Part shown: one piece after another, positions 20,841-33,091 of the stretch
Layout of the letters: every line of letters begins with the position of its first letter
Numbering within the stretch: position 1 is the first letter of the stretch
Source of the DNA: Leptasterias polaris
Lineage: Eukaryota; Echinodermata; Asteroidea; Forcipulatida; Asteriidae
Direction of reading: 5' to 3'
Length of the DNA: 64,000 nucleotides
Assembly: GCA_037783415.1 (NCBI GenBank)
Contig: JAZGTN010000027.1
Span: 6,100,001 to 6,164,000, forward strand
The notes under the pieces: model-generated
The model's input: the letters and a program-made list of their open reading frames with translations, nothing else
Told to the model about the DNA's origin: nothing
Databases searched by the model: none
Made by a program: the position numbers and the translations under genes

Positions 20841-23690
20841 ATAATTAATTGCTTTTATTCAAATGGGGTGGAACTGTTTGGCCTTATTGCGATATCTCTC
20901 GCTAGTATCGGGCAATTGCGCTTTGGGACTCGTGCAGCAGATGTTTACTCACTTGATTGAATGTAAGTGGTTATTTACCAATTATTGTTTGGAGTGACAC
21001 ACCTCTTGTGTCAATTTTATTGACCCACTGTCCATGTAATGTCATCGAAGTTAGGCTTTGGGAAACATTTCAAATTTTCAGTTGGAAATCAGAATAGGTT
21101 TTTTGTGCCATTTGTAAGAACCATCAAGCCATTGTTCTGTAAACATTTTAAAACAATTTAACAAAAATTCAAAAAAGAAAAAAACAATTGCTCTGATCTG
21201 ATTCAAATAAATTAAGTGACCTATATTTCAGCAAATTGGTGCATGTGGTTTATCATCGAAAAATGATGTCAAATTATGACTTCGATTGACCCCTAAAAAC
21301 GAACATCAAATCTTTGAGCAGATCCAAGAGTTTACAACTTAACAATACTTATTCTGAAAGTTAACACGTTTACAGGTAGATTTAGAAATGCTGAGAGATT
21401 GACACTTTTGAAAGTTTTACAGATAGTTTATCTTTTGTTAGAAAGTGCATAAGCCCCCCAACATCCAGATCATGTAGATGAACTAATTACTCACAGACCA
21501 GGGTGGTTATTTCAACTCGAGTATAAATTATCTGCAAAATTGCAAAATAACAGTTGGCTTTAAGGCTATCTTTAAAGTGCAAACTGAAGAAAAAACATTG
21601 TAATGAATGTTAAATATAAAATTAAAAAGTGTGCTTTGAAATGGTACAGGAGGGACTGCACTCCACTGTGTTTGTGCATGACTCAACTATGCATGAATGA
21701 AGGTAATGAACAAAATTTCTTTGCGATATGTAATCATGCACATGTGAATTGGGACGACTACGGTCTTTCCTGTATCATAAATTTAGAAGAGCTTGAACAC
21801 TGCAGCTTCAAAGCATCGCTGTGTATGTGAGGTTGTGTACTTGGGAGTGTACTCTCCAAAGTTTTCATGTAAAGTATTACCAGCAGTCTAGCCAGTGAGG
21901 GGTTTCGTTTGTTACAGCATCTGTCAATATTTGTTTTGTAAGAGCACAATATCGCTGGACACTATGAATATTACCTTGTTTGGGAAAACAGGTATTTTAA
22001 CAGATTGTTGCTGCTCTTGTTATTTAAACCTTTACTCCATGTTCAGACATCACAGGCCTTTAGAAATTGACCCTACTGCTTTGCATTTGTTTGCTTCAGT
22101 TCTCTTCAAGAACTCAAATGTCACCCAAAGAAAATCGGACATAAGTGTCTACTAACAATTTATAATTTATAGGCCTTTTAGATAAATACAAAAATCTTCC
22201 TAACACACGTTATGACTGCTCTTAAGATCGACTTAAAATTGAGAATATTTGAATAAGAATTGTTCAAGTAATTATGGAAATTATATGATAAGTTTTGATG
22301 GAGTATGCTCAAATTGTATGTTCTTTTATATACTTAGTTAATACATGTAGTTTGTAATCTGCTTTATATTAAAATGGCCTCCGCATCCATTCATATGTAT
22401 GCAAAAAGTCTCACACTTTTTCATTTTCAATGTGTTATTTTTCATTTAGAGAAGTGTTTTAATCCTGGATTAATAGGATTCTCGTTTTGTCAACACCCAC
22501 TACACTGGTTTTGGGCCGAGGTGTAAAGTCATACATGCATTATTAATGGTTAGGGGAGCCTTTTGTATTTACAATGTGTGAAATATTTCCTGGGAGGTCA
22601 TTTTCTTGCAACGATTAGAATGGTGGGCAGGGGGTCATTTGCATTATCTAGGTGGCTCATTATGATAAGATAGTTAACCAAATAATTTTGTGAACAAAAT
22701 CCCCTTACAGTGATCCCCTGGCTGGTTTTCTGGCTGCAGTTTGCCAGGCTGTATCGTAAACTCGGTGTTTATCCCTGGCTACAGAGCAGCCTATGGTTGT
22801 ATGGCTTCTGGCTGGCAACCCCGAACAAGACTATTGACAAATAGAGACTGCTAACATTGGGCTAGATAGCTCTGTTAGTAGAGCTCAAGTCAATTTTTCT
22901 TTGGTCAACCCCAAGTCATTTAAAATTTACCCAGTCAGTTTCCCTTCTGGTTTATAACTTGATAAAATAATTTTCTGAAGAATTGCATTTTCACCACAAA
23001 GCAATAGATTGTGAATGAATGTTTTTCATTGAGCATGCCAAACTGTACTTTAGCATGGCAGTTGCACTTGCCATCTACAAATATTCATTTAGCCGACTGT
23101 AACTATTATCATGGTTGTCATTAATTATGAAATACGATACCTGATAATAATATACGGCCCAAATAATTTGTTTGATTGTGACAACAATTGAATGAGGAAA
23201 AGATACAACCTTGCTCAGAGTTGCATAAATAAAATCACGGGGGTCCCTCTGGAGGAAATGAAGATAATTAAATAAGGAAATAGCGGCCAGTATGAGGAAA
23301 TAAGATAAACCATTTCCAAACCCAGTCAATGTGTGTTAAAAATGTATTGTGCATATCGTCCGTGCATATTATGATGATAACATGAACTACACCCTCCAGC
23401 CATAAACCCTCCACTCATCGACCATGGAGCTCGGAGGAAGGCAAATACATTCCTTTCTCCTGCATTCATGTACATACCAGTGTAATTTCTGTCAGGACAA
23501 ATTCTGCGTGATTTTTCTTCTGGTGAAGCAGTAATAGGCCGACACTGGACAGAAGAAAACAAACTGATCTGGACAGATAACATATCGCCTTATTATTTAT
23601 AATTTTAAAAAACACTACCGTGATGATTCACCAAGTCAACTCACCAAAAGGCCAAAATTTACATTGTTCACTCATGGAACCCCAACAGAA
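20841..23690. other. Intergenic, no gene recognised
   Basis: No spliced gene or clear transposon was found. A tRNA A-box-like AGATAGCTCTGTTAGTAGAGC at 22865-22885 suggests a SINE head, but no T-arm follows. Confidence 0.45.
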
Positions 23691-23699
23691 TGGATGTTC

Positions 23700-24735
23700 T
23701 TAATCACCCAGCAGGCTACGAGTGGTGCGTAATCATTCCTTATTGGCTGAAATCATTCCTTATTGGCCGTCAAAATCGCGTGATGTACCGGGGTGCTTTG
23801 TCATCTAGGGCACCTGTCACCTCTGGTGTTCCTCAAGGAAGTGTCCTTGGCCCATTACTCTTCAACCTCTTTATCAGTGACATCTCCTGCAATGTTTCAA
23901 CTAACTGCCTCTTATTTGCTGATGATACATTGTTGTACCATCCCATCTTCTCCACCCGCGATGAAATCACGCTTCAATCTGATATCAACGCCATTGGTCG
24001 ATGGAGCGAATCTAATGGCATGAAAATCAACATTGTCAAGTCAAAGGTCATGCACATGACACGCTCCAAAAAACACTTACTCTACCTCACTACACACTGC
24101 ATGGTTTAGAGCTTGCAGTCACACCAACCTACAAATATCTTGGAGTGATCATCAACAACACCCTCACCTGGACCGACCACGTTGATGCTGTTGTCAAAAA
24201 AGCAAACAAAACTCTTGGTTTTATATGGCATGTCGCAGGGGGATCATCCACAGAGGCACTCCTATCACTTTACCGATCCTTAGTTCTTCCAGTGCTAGAA
24301 TATGGTCTGCCTGCCTGGTCCCCTTACACAGCAGCTATGTCATCCCAATTGGAAAGAGTGCAAAGGAGAGCTACCAGGATGTATCTCAAGCAACAAAGAG
24401 GTGTCATGTCATATGATAATAGACTCAAATCACTGAACCTGCTAAGCTTAGATGCCCGGAGAAACAGACTAACTGTTCTATTTACCATGAAATGTTTATT
24501 TGGACAAGTCAAATGCTCTGCAGTTACTTCCCTCACCCAAATCAATACCCGTCACTTGGACACTCTGACCTTCAACCATCACTTTGCCAGAACTCATTGC
24601 CTGAAGAATTCTCTAATTCATTCTTTCCCTCGTATCTGGAGTAGCTTGCCAACCGCCGTTAAGAACTCGGTCATTCTTGACTCTTGGAGGGGTTTTAACA
24701 ACCAACTGTCCAGTTATTTCAATAATGATGTTTAA
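23700..24735 (+). pseudogene. 5'-truncated non-LTR retrotransposon reverse transcriptase
   Basis: The first frame encodes RT core motifs: SGVPQGSVLGPLLFNLFISD, then the catalytic LLFADDTLLY (FADD, about 23915-23926) and INIVKSKVMHMTRSKK. Near 24085-24110 the frame shifts. The second frame continues YKYLGVIINNTLTWTDHV, LPVLEYGLPAWSPYTA and QLERVQRRATRMYL, the RT thumb and C-terminal region typical of Jockey/CR1-group LINEs. It ends at 24735. The endonuclease and 5' half are missing and the frame is broken, so this copy is dead. Confidence 0.88.
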
Positions 24736-24739
24736 TGCT

Positions 24740-25260
24740 AATCCTTTTTATTGTATTGGATTGTATTTGATTTGATATGTTTTGATTTGATTTGATTTTT
24801 TCCCCACTTAATGGTTATTGATTTATCTATTTATTAATTTATCTTTTGTTTGTTTGATTGATTTATTTATTATTTTTTATTTATTTATTTATCTGTTTGT
24901 TCATTTAGCTACTTATTAATTTATTTATTTATTCATTCGTTCGTTCTTTTGTTTATTATTCATCATTTATTTATTTATTTATTTATTTAATTATTCCTTT
25001 ATTTATTTATTTACTCAATTATTTATTCATTTATTTATTTATTTATTTACTTCTTTCTTTCTTTCTTTCTTTAGTTAATTCTTTCTTTCTCTCCCCCTCC
25101 CCCCTCCCCCTCCCCCCTCCCCCACCCCCTCCCCCTCCCTCCCTCCCTCCTTCCTTCCTTTCTTTCTTTCTTTCTTTATCTACCTACCTATCTATCTATC
25201 TATCTATCTATTCATTCATTCATGTATTAATGTAATTATTTATTATTTATCTATTCTGTT
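24740..25260 (+). repeat. Compound microsatellite in LINE 3' region
   Basis: Runs of (TTTA)n, (TTTG)n, (TTTC)n, a C-rich CCCTCCC block near 25090-25150 and (TATC)n follow one another for about 500 bp, directly after the RT stop codon. Confidence 0.9.
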
Positions 25261-25439
25261 TTTCTTTTTAAATAACTTGTTTAAATAGCATCAATTGTTG
25301 TTGAGTTTGTTAGCAGCTCCTAAATCTATCAAATATCTATCTAGTGCTTCAAATTTTCTATTAGTTTTACTCAAAGTATATTTTTATATTTGTTTATTTT
25401 ATAGTATCTAAGTGTTTATTATAGTGATTGTTTTATTTA

Positions 25440-25716
25440 TACTCTATTCGAGGATTGGATAAGCAGGCTTTTGAGTCATAGTGTAGTAGTACGCTTTTGT
25501 TTATCCTGGCCGTCTTAGAATGGATTGTTGTCCCTTCCTCTTCCTTCCTCCACATCCCCTACCTGTCCTGTACCCTTTTGTCTAATCCCACTCCTCTAGT
25601 TACCCTGTATTTAAGTTACCTTTTTTTAAAGTCTTATTATCCTTTGTTCTACTTGTATGTATTTGTTTTTGACACTGGCCGAATAAATAATAATAAATAA
25701 TAATAATAATAATAAT
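25440..25716 (+). mobile_element. 3' UTR and tail of the LINE copy
   Basis: GGATTGGATAAGCAGGCTTT through GACACTGGCCGAATAAAT ends in (AAT)n at about 25716. A diverged copy of the same 3' UTR without coding sequence is at 60226-60440, which confirms this is element sequence. Confidence 0.8.
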
Positions 25717-26154
25717 CGGTTCTCAGTAGTAAACTCGTGGTAAATCATTACACAAATCAACATGCGAGTGTTTTGGTCGTCATAAAAGGGGTGTATTCTA
25801 GTTGTTGACTGGAAACACAGAAACAACGCAAACATTTTAATCTGGATGATTCATAATGCATAATGTTCATTCATGGGAGGTCATCACTCCCGTGAATCAC
25901 ACACCCTTTGAGTTACCTGCTTCACGATGGATTATCATGAACGTTATACATTTGCTTTTGGACAAATAGGGTTGTTAGTTCTGGGGTGAAAAGAATCGCT
26001 ATCATGAAATAGCCAGCCATAAATTTATCTGTTGGGTGTGATGGACATGGACAGCATCGGAAATCCGTCCCTCCACCGGCCTTTGCCCATTGATTTCCTT
26101 TCCTTGTTTGGAAAAGGTGTACTACCACCACCAGCCCATCAGTGTTGTGTAGTC

Positions 26155-26186
26155 CATACATGTACATGTACAGTACATGTACAATG
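26155..26186. repeat. ACATGTACATGTAC palindromic cluster
   Basis: Self-complementary TACATGTACATGTACAGTAC then ATGTACA. Similar clusters occur near 6538, 11030 and 13150. Confidence 0.7.
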
Positions 26187-26377
26187 TAGGTCTGCTATAT
26201 TATTATTTTATGCACTTCCGTGTTTAGTAAACCCGTGGTGAAGGACAAACCGGTCAAACCACTACTCAATACCAAAATGCAACAAAGGGAAATGTCTACA
26301 ACAAAGGGAAATGTCATGTACTATAAAAACGTAAATAGTTGCAGTGAGAATGATGGGATGATAATTATCCACTTCTT

Positions 26378-26397
26378 GGGGGGGGGGGGGGGGGGGG
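26378..26397 (+). repeat. Poly(G) tract, 20 bp
   Basis: Twenty uninterrupted G. Confidence 0.9.
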
Positions 26398-26989
26398 AGG
26401 GGCCTGCATGGGCACACATGGGTCAATACTAATCTTCTCTGGCGAATGGTAAAGAAAAGTAATGTAATTTATATACCAATGTCGTGTGTAAGCATTGGGA
26501 AGAAGGGTTGGATTCGTGAACGGTATCCAATGAAGTTATTTTTGTCGTCTTTGATTTTTTTAAATTTTTATAAAGGCATTTTGAAGTTAATGCACTTGTT
26601 TATGGATTAGTTATGGCGGGAGGATGTTGGCATACCCAATAATCGATCAAGCGGTATATTTATTTAAGCCTTTTTTTTAAATATCCGTTGAGTGCGAAGG
26701 TCGAAAGGGGAGTTCGAGAGTCCCCGTGTCAAATTTTCAGTGGTCCGTTTTGGATGGGCGCGTTGATGACCGATACAAAATGTATGGTATGTTTTTGGCT
26801 TGCCCCCTTTTATTATGTGACTGTTGATAATGAGGTAAGCCAACCACAAGGCTGTGTTTTTGTTGTTGGTGTGTTTTCATCGTTTTGGAAGGGTTTTTTC
26901 TTTCCTCCTCTTCTTAACAAAATAGGTTGTCATCGTTCCTTTTTCAATTTCTGTTACTACGGACTCGGGACAAGTTTTGGGTGTGGGAC

Positions 26990-26990
<1 letters not shown>

Positions 26991-27042
<52 letters not shown>
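26991..27042 (+). repeat. Poly(C) tract, 52 bp
   Basis: Fifty-two uninterrupted C. It creates artefactual polyproline and polyglycine frames on both strands. Length may be affected by sequencing or assembly. Confidence 0.9.
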
Positions 27043-27044
<2 letters not shown>

Positions 27045-28330
27045 CATCCGGTCAGTCACAACAACACTCCATAGAAACAGATGAATACCTAAAGTTATTA
27101 CGCCGGCGCTTTAGACTTTCATCATCTGAGTTGTATATGGCCAAGGACACTCTAAAATCCTCCGGGTCAGAATTGAGTCGGTTCGGGTCCCAGATGGGGC
27201 CTGACCCATTTATGTCTCCATTTTGACCCCGTGTGTCAAAATTACCTCAGAAACTTGTCAAACTGACGCAGAATCGAGCTAAGATCCGGGTCAATTATTA
27301 CTTGGGAGTTTTTTAGAGTGTGGCCAACAGTGCACCCTTGGACAACGGTAGCTGCCACACCTTGGACCAATGATGTCGGCAGCGTACTCCTTCAAGCCAG
27401 CCGAAGGCCAGTGATCAGAAGTTATTTGGAATTTTTAAAACCTGTTTCGTTCTGATTCCACTTTTCTGATAACAAAAATACATTTTTGTGGTGTGGGACA
27501 CTGCAGCAATATTACAAAAGAAAAGTAAATTGGATATTTATTTTTCCACGCACGGGTCGGGTATCACGGGCATGCTGAGCGACTTTTTATATATTTGTAC
27601 ATGATGGCATAACTGTTGGTTGTTAGAAATAAAATAACCGATCTTATTTATGTTTGCATTGGAAAAATAAAGAAAGAAAAGGGAAAAACATCAAACAGTG
27701 TTATTTAATATTGTCATTTGGATAGAGAAGTTTAAGCCCAGCATCACCCTTCCCTGAAAATATTGATCGTTAAAACAAAATTATTCGTTTTCAATCATCA
27801 GCAATGTTTTCATTGCGAAAACCATTAAATCAATTATTTATGGAATTAAACAAACAGGGGTTGGTCGTTCCGTCCTTGTTTGGTTGTTGGCTTAAGCACG
27901 TCATCTCACATTATTATCTGTATCAATAAAATCCCATCCACTCGGCTCAGGGACCTCATCAGTGACGATGTTACGTTTCGGGATTGACGACACAGGCTGG
28001 CAGTTCTGGCGTTGAGGGCGCTATGCTAGATAGGCGGTCGTTATCACAGACATGTCTGTAGTCGTGATGCAGGTTCTACACCTCTTGAGTCAAAGTCGTC
28101 ACGGGTCATGAAGGATAGGTTCCCATCTTCAGTGTTGTTATACAGAACATAATACAATACAAAACAAAGAGGAATCACAACCACACACTGTAACCCGCTG
28201 CACTTGGCAAGTTTAGGATGCGGCCCAATAAAACTTAATTAAATTCCCAAATGTGAAAAATAAGTACGCATCTTGTTTTGGTAGTAGGCCTACGAGAGCA
28301 TCGAGCTCCATGGCTAGGCATACTACGGAA
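27043..28330. other. Intergenic, no gene recognised
   Basis: No coding motif or transposon boundary was identified. Confidence 0.45.
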
Positions 28331-28372
28331 ATCGTAACCCTCGATCCTCCCGACAGTCGTGTACACATGCAG
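28326..28372 (+). repeat. Fragment of palindromic element family
   Basis: AATCGTAACCCTCGATCCTC then CCGACAGTCG matches the stem-loop region at 12744-12775. The return arm is missing. Confidence 0.5.
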
Positions 28373-28398
28373 GATGGTGACGACGAACTTTTTTCGAT

Positions 28399-28399
28399 T

Positions 28400-28447
<48 letters not shown>

Positions 28448-28472
28448 GTTTGTTTGTTTGTTTGTTTGTTTT
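28399..28472 (+). repeat. (GTT)n then (TTTG)n microsatellite
   Basis: About 14 GTT units followed by about six GTTT units. Confidence 0.9.
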
Positions 28473-28974
28473 GTGGTGTTTTTTTTACATTAAAACATTT
28501 TGGTAAGCCCACTTACAACTTTTAAAACAAAGTGTCAATATTTATATTTGCACGTGGTTCGTCGTAACCCCGGTATAGGAGGGAAGATCGAATATTACGA
28601 TTATGATCACAACTATCAGGGTACCGTCAAGAAGCTGTTCCCACCGGTTCAATCATTTCGAATTACCAAAATAAATCTAAACCCATCCCTGACCTTGCAT
28701 AAAATTCCAAAACGAAGTTTCTTGCCCCTAGTAAGTTGTTGTTTGTTGTTATCTCAAAACCTGCACCTCACTGGATGAGCTTTTCTTGAATTTTGTTTTC
28801 TTTTTCGCTCGATCTTCCGCATAACAACTAGTTTCTTTAAATAGCACATTTTACGTATAATGCGCTTTACCGTGAGTCATGCCTTGGTCATTGGACCAAT
28901 AACATTCCTTGAGTGCTCTGAAGGCCTTTTTAAACTCTAATTACAGGTACCAAGTTATACCACTGGGTGAAGAT

Positions 28975-29115
28975 AACCAATTAGGCCTATAGTATATAGT
29001 TTCTTGGTTAAGGACACAAGTGTCATGACCGTGGGCGAGACTGGAGCCCACACAACCCAATATTATTGGCCACCCAAACATGAATTCAATGCGCTAAACC
29101 GCTCGGCCACGACAC
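28975..29115 (-). repeat. tRNA-derived SINE
   Basis: The minus strand shows an A-box-like CGTGGCCGAGCGGTTTAGCG head (tRNA-Ser/Leu type), a divergent T-arm region, and a 'CACTTGTGTCCTTAACCAAG' body. Confidence 0.65.
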
Positions 29116-30300
29116 ACCACAAATTATGCCTGACAATTTGTATTGCATTATTGCTTTTCTGCGCGGGAGTCGAAAGACATATTTAATTTTGTGCATGCTA
29201 TAACAGACTAGAACAAAATTCCAAGAAAGTGGGACTCGACTCGTGTGGGGGGTATGCGTACCATGTACTCTGCGGTTTGGATCCATGAACCCTGGATTGG
29301 GCCTGTGGCCACTAGTGAGAGGAGGCTCTCATCGTAACTTTATCTAATTGCTGACTGTTACTATTTTAGGCCTTAAATTTACCGTGGGACAGATTTTTCA
29401 AACGAGAGTGAAAGTTCAAGCCTAAAATGTCACGTCCAAAAGATCTCGACTGAGATTAGGTCCCTGAAGCGGATTTCCCCCGAGGACAGCCACTTAGCAT
29501 AACGTAAACACAAAGCGTGTTTTCTACAGAAATCGGTCTTTGCGCATCTTTAATTTTACACACCCATTAACGAAATAGCCTCATCTGTCCCGGAAAAAAC
29601 AACTATGTATAAAGCTCATACAAACTCTTACATTTCATAATAATAAATAATAATAAAAAACAACTTTTGATATAAAAAGGGGGTATAGCTTAACAGTTGT
29701 TTAGGTGTTATTTTGTTACACTTCTTAATTTTATGTGATTATAATTATGGTTCTGTATGTACCTTGCCTGCTAGGAAATGGCAATTTCGAATGTACAAGG
29801 TCGATGATTTTTGCCAACTGAAATAGGTGACACTTTTCAGTGTAGCCTATACTAGGGCCTACATCAAAAGGGGAAAAACAGAAATGAGAAAGAAAAGAAA
29901 GAAATAAAGAACGAAAAACAAAAAACAATATTGCATCGGGATCCGAATTTCTACAGGGTCGTGGGTTATCGTCTTTTTATCTCTGTCTGGTTTTTCTGAA
30001 TTAATTTTCCTTAATCCCCGAATTTGATTTCAATGCAAACATTTTCTCAGTAGTCAATACGCACACGCAGTAAACTTTTGAGTGGTTAATTTCAGACTAA
30101 TGGTGGCGCTAGACACAATCACAAACCATCATCTCTGCAAAATGCTTCTCTGCTCTCAAACTCAGCGCAGCATCCAAACGTCTCTCCATCCCACATTCTC
30201 CAAATATTTGACATTTTCTCCAAGAAGGATCGTACAAGCGCATGATCACCAACGGGGACTACGTGTCTGCATCGACAGCAACGCTTCCCGTTGTTCAAGG
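29116..30300. other. Upstream flank of RyR, no gene recognised
   Basis: AT-rich sequence with short AAT runs near 29640. No conserved coding frame. Confidence 0.4.
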
Positions 30301-30611
30301 AAATAATATAGTGTCTCTACAACATCTGCTTGGTGTGTCGTGTTTGTTGTAAGCTACGTTAGTCGTTTAGTCACCGGCAGCCAGGTTGAGTTGAGCAGTC
30401 GTTGCACTATACCTACCTTCTTTATGATTTAATTTACCCGACCCTCGGACCCAGATATACTGAGCAATACTTACAACTTTTGTTACCATCTCATGGCAGT
30501 GAGCTACTCTATGTCGTAGCTGAAGGAATCAATTACCGGGCCTTGTCTTAATGGTGGCTCACCAACTTGAGGAGGTAAAGGCTTGACTGAAGCTCATGTG
30601 ATAATTGAAAG
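30301..30611 (+). promoter_or_regulatory. Probable RyR promoter/5' UTR region
   Basis: This is the sequence directly upstream of the RyR start codon. A stop, TGA, lies in frame at 30606-30608, so translation must begin at 30612. No TATA box or start site could be fixed, and an upstream non-coding exon cannot be excluded. Confidence 0.4.
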
Positions 30612-30662
30612 ATGGCTTCGGCTTCAGCAGAGGGAGAGGATGAGGTTTCTTTCTTAAGAATT
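30612..30662 (+). CDS. RyR: Ryanodine receptor, coding exon 1
   Basis: Seventeen codons, MASASAEGEDEVSFLRI, end in phase 0 at a donor GTAAGT. The GEDEVSFLR stretch is the conserved RyR N-terminal signature. The start has A at -3 and G at +4, with an in-frame stop two codons upstream. RyR is the large homotetrameric calcium-release channel of the endoplasmic/sarcoplasmic reticulum. Spliced CDS in this window: join(30612..30662, 42264..42389, 48104..48202, 50541..50609, 57498..57573), about 140 residues of a protein normally near 5000. The 11.6-kb intron that follows contains a foldback element 220 bp downstream. Confidence 0.92.
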
Positions 30663-30882
30663 GTAAGTATCATTTTGGGGGCAGTGGCTGAGTGGAGAGG
30701 GGGGGGGGGGATTTACCACACTAAGCAGTGAACAACTTGATCAAGATGGGGTATGTCGTCATAAAAAGCAAAGTCTAACAAATTACGCGAGGGAACACCC
30801 AACAACAAACAATACGTCATTACTTTCCGATGATGCTTTGACCTACAAATGTATGATGAGTATGAATGAGCATACATCATAC

Positions 30883-31232
30883 TAGACCCAGTAACTGGGG
30901 CGCTGTACTCCTTTTTTCGAAATTTTGACATCATCGGTCGTATCTAGAGCCCCAGGTTATTATTGTATGTGACCATGCTCTCAGCATGGTCGACGGGTGC
31001 CCTGCCTCAAACTGCGTAATCGTCATGGTCGAGGCAGGGCACCCGTCTAAACTCTTAGACGGGTGCCCTGCCGCAACCGTTATGATTACGTGGTTTGAGG
31101 CAGGGCACCCGTCGACCATGCTGAGAGTCGGATCATGTGTGGACATACAATAAAAAAACCTGGGGCGCTAGATACGACCGATGATGTCAAAATTTCGAAA
31201 AAAGGAGTACAGCGCCCCAGTTACTGGGTCTA
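30883..31232. mobile_element. Foldback element with 9-bp target duplication (MULE-like)
   Basis: This 350-bp element starts TAGACCCAGTAACTGGGGCG and ends with the complement. It is flanked by a perfect 9-bp duplication ACATCATAC (30874-30882 and 31233-31241). The two halves are reverse complements over most of their length. Each half also holds its own hairpin, GACGGGTGCCCTGCC...GGCAGGGCACCCGTC, so it can fold as one long hairpin or as two side by side. Nine-base duplications are typical of Mutator-like elements. No coding capacity. Confidence 0.9.
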
Positions 31233-31242
31233 ACATCATACG

Positions 31243-32430
31243 TGTGTAGCCTACCTAAACATTATTGTTCACCATATGAAAACACGCTGGCATGAAATAT
31301 ATCCATGGTACCAAACATCAAAAAAGAAGTTAGTTTGCCATGTTTGCCTAGTTTGCCAGGTCCAAATTTTCATGATCCAGCTTTCTGTGTTTTACAATCA
31401 CACTTTTTGTGTGTAAACATGTTAACAGGCTTGGCACTAAATTTCCATGCCATTGGCTGCTACATGTTGCTCTGTGGTCAGGTGCTGGAAGCAGCTAAGC
31501 AAAAGCCTTGACCTTATAAACTGTTTACCAGTAAGGATTTTGGGGGTGCTTACTGAGCAGAACAAGTTTTGTAAACAAAAGTGTATAATTTCATAACTGA
31601 TTGAAAACATTTGACATTTCACTTATATTTCGCTTATAATATTACACTGTACCAATGTTTATGAAATACACATTTTGCTAACGGCTATTCTGTATGCAGA
31701 AAATATCTGCTTTCAAATAGACTTAATGAAACTGGGTCACCATGAGGCATCTAAGACCAGATGCAACTAACCACACTGTATGCAAAAAGAACACTGTGGC
31801 AACACAATGGTAATTTTCTTTTACATTGTCTGAAATACCTCCAAGGAAATTATGTGAAAACTTGAATGTAAAGGTAACATTCTGGAGATTGCCTGGACCT
31901 GGTTGTCTGTAAACTAACTCAAGTCACGGCCTTTGGGTACAGAACACGCATAGTAAGCAAACACTAAGCACAAACTACTTTGAAAATTCACTTAAAGCAG
32001 TGAGCATGTAAGTTGGGAATGAAATTGAGCCAAGAGTTGCTGTGGTTTGTTTTTGAGTAGCCTTATCAAATCACGTCTGTTATAAATAAAGATTATCTTG
32101 GATCAAATAGGGCATAAACCTGAATATGATCAATCTAAGTTAAGACTCCCACAGTGCTACCTTGTATTAAAATGTATTATTTACAATGTAGACCTACAAG
32201 TAACATGACCATAATTTTATTGGTATTATAATATCATGGTTAGTACACTGTACATTTTATGTACTTAAGGAGTTACATGTAAGCACTTCAGTATAAAGCA
32301 CTGTTAAAACCCTGAAAGCTAAGCTGCTGAGACATAACCTTTTAGCAAGAGAGTAAATTGTTGGCGGTGGATGCAGAGGGGGCCTGGCCCATAAAAATAA
32401 ATTCAGTGCCTGCTTACGACTAGATCTGGG
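31243..32430. other. RyR intron 1, no feature recognised
   Basis: No transposon boundary, exon or RNA gene seen. Confidence 0.45.
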
Positions 32431-32433
32431 GCC

Positions 32434-32578
32434 AATTTCACAAAGAGCTAAGATTTACCTTGACTGCAAATCAATCGTAGTTGCTAAGTAAAGTGTTGTG
32501 TCACAATACAAATCACTATGGTAATCCTGACAACTCATCTTAAGATGAATCTTAGTGCTTTGTGAAATTGAGCCCAGC
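32434..32578. mobile_element. MITE family D
   Basis: GGGGCCAATTTCACAAAGAG at the left pairs with CTTTGTGAAATTGAGCCC at the right, and CTAAGATT pairs with AATCTTAG. A related copy is at 42683-42832. About 145 bp, non-coding. Confidence 0.75.
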
Positions 32579-33091
32579 TCCAACCCCTGCACCCTGCCAG
32601 AAAAGTGACTGCTTCAGGATCCGCCCCTGCATATTTTAAACAAATCATGTTTATGATTTAAAACTAGAACATGCTTTATATAAAAACGATTTGCATGATA
32701 ACCAAGGATTCAAGATTGAGTAGAATTATGTTCTGTGTTATTTCATGAACAGTTTGTTGTAAGAAAAAAGTTTCCTTAAAAGTATGAAAATTGTAAATAG
32801 GCTAACACTCAGTGCTTGAATTTCTAATCTGCATTTAAATGACAGGTCTTGATGCTCAGAGATTTTACTATAGAGCAGTACAAGACCTAGTAAATTCTTC
32901 AATTTTTATTGCTGTAACTCTTCGGTGATTTGGAATTGAAAACCCCTTTAAATAAACATAAATAAATCTTTGAAGTGTGGGTACGGAAAAACCATTAGAC
33001 AGGAGGACTTGTTCAATGTGGAGTTACTGGTCAAATGCTATTTGTTTATTGGTTGCTGGCCAGTAGTTCAATGTGTATTTTGAGCCCTGAA

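Noticed and set aside
26688..27226. Proline-rich and glycine-rich open frames
   Set aside because: They are produced by the 52-bp poly(C) tract and have no other coding evidence.
28500..28778. Open frame with VRRNPGIGGKIEYYDYDHNY
   Set aside because: No recognised domain, no splice context, next to a microsatellite.
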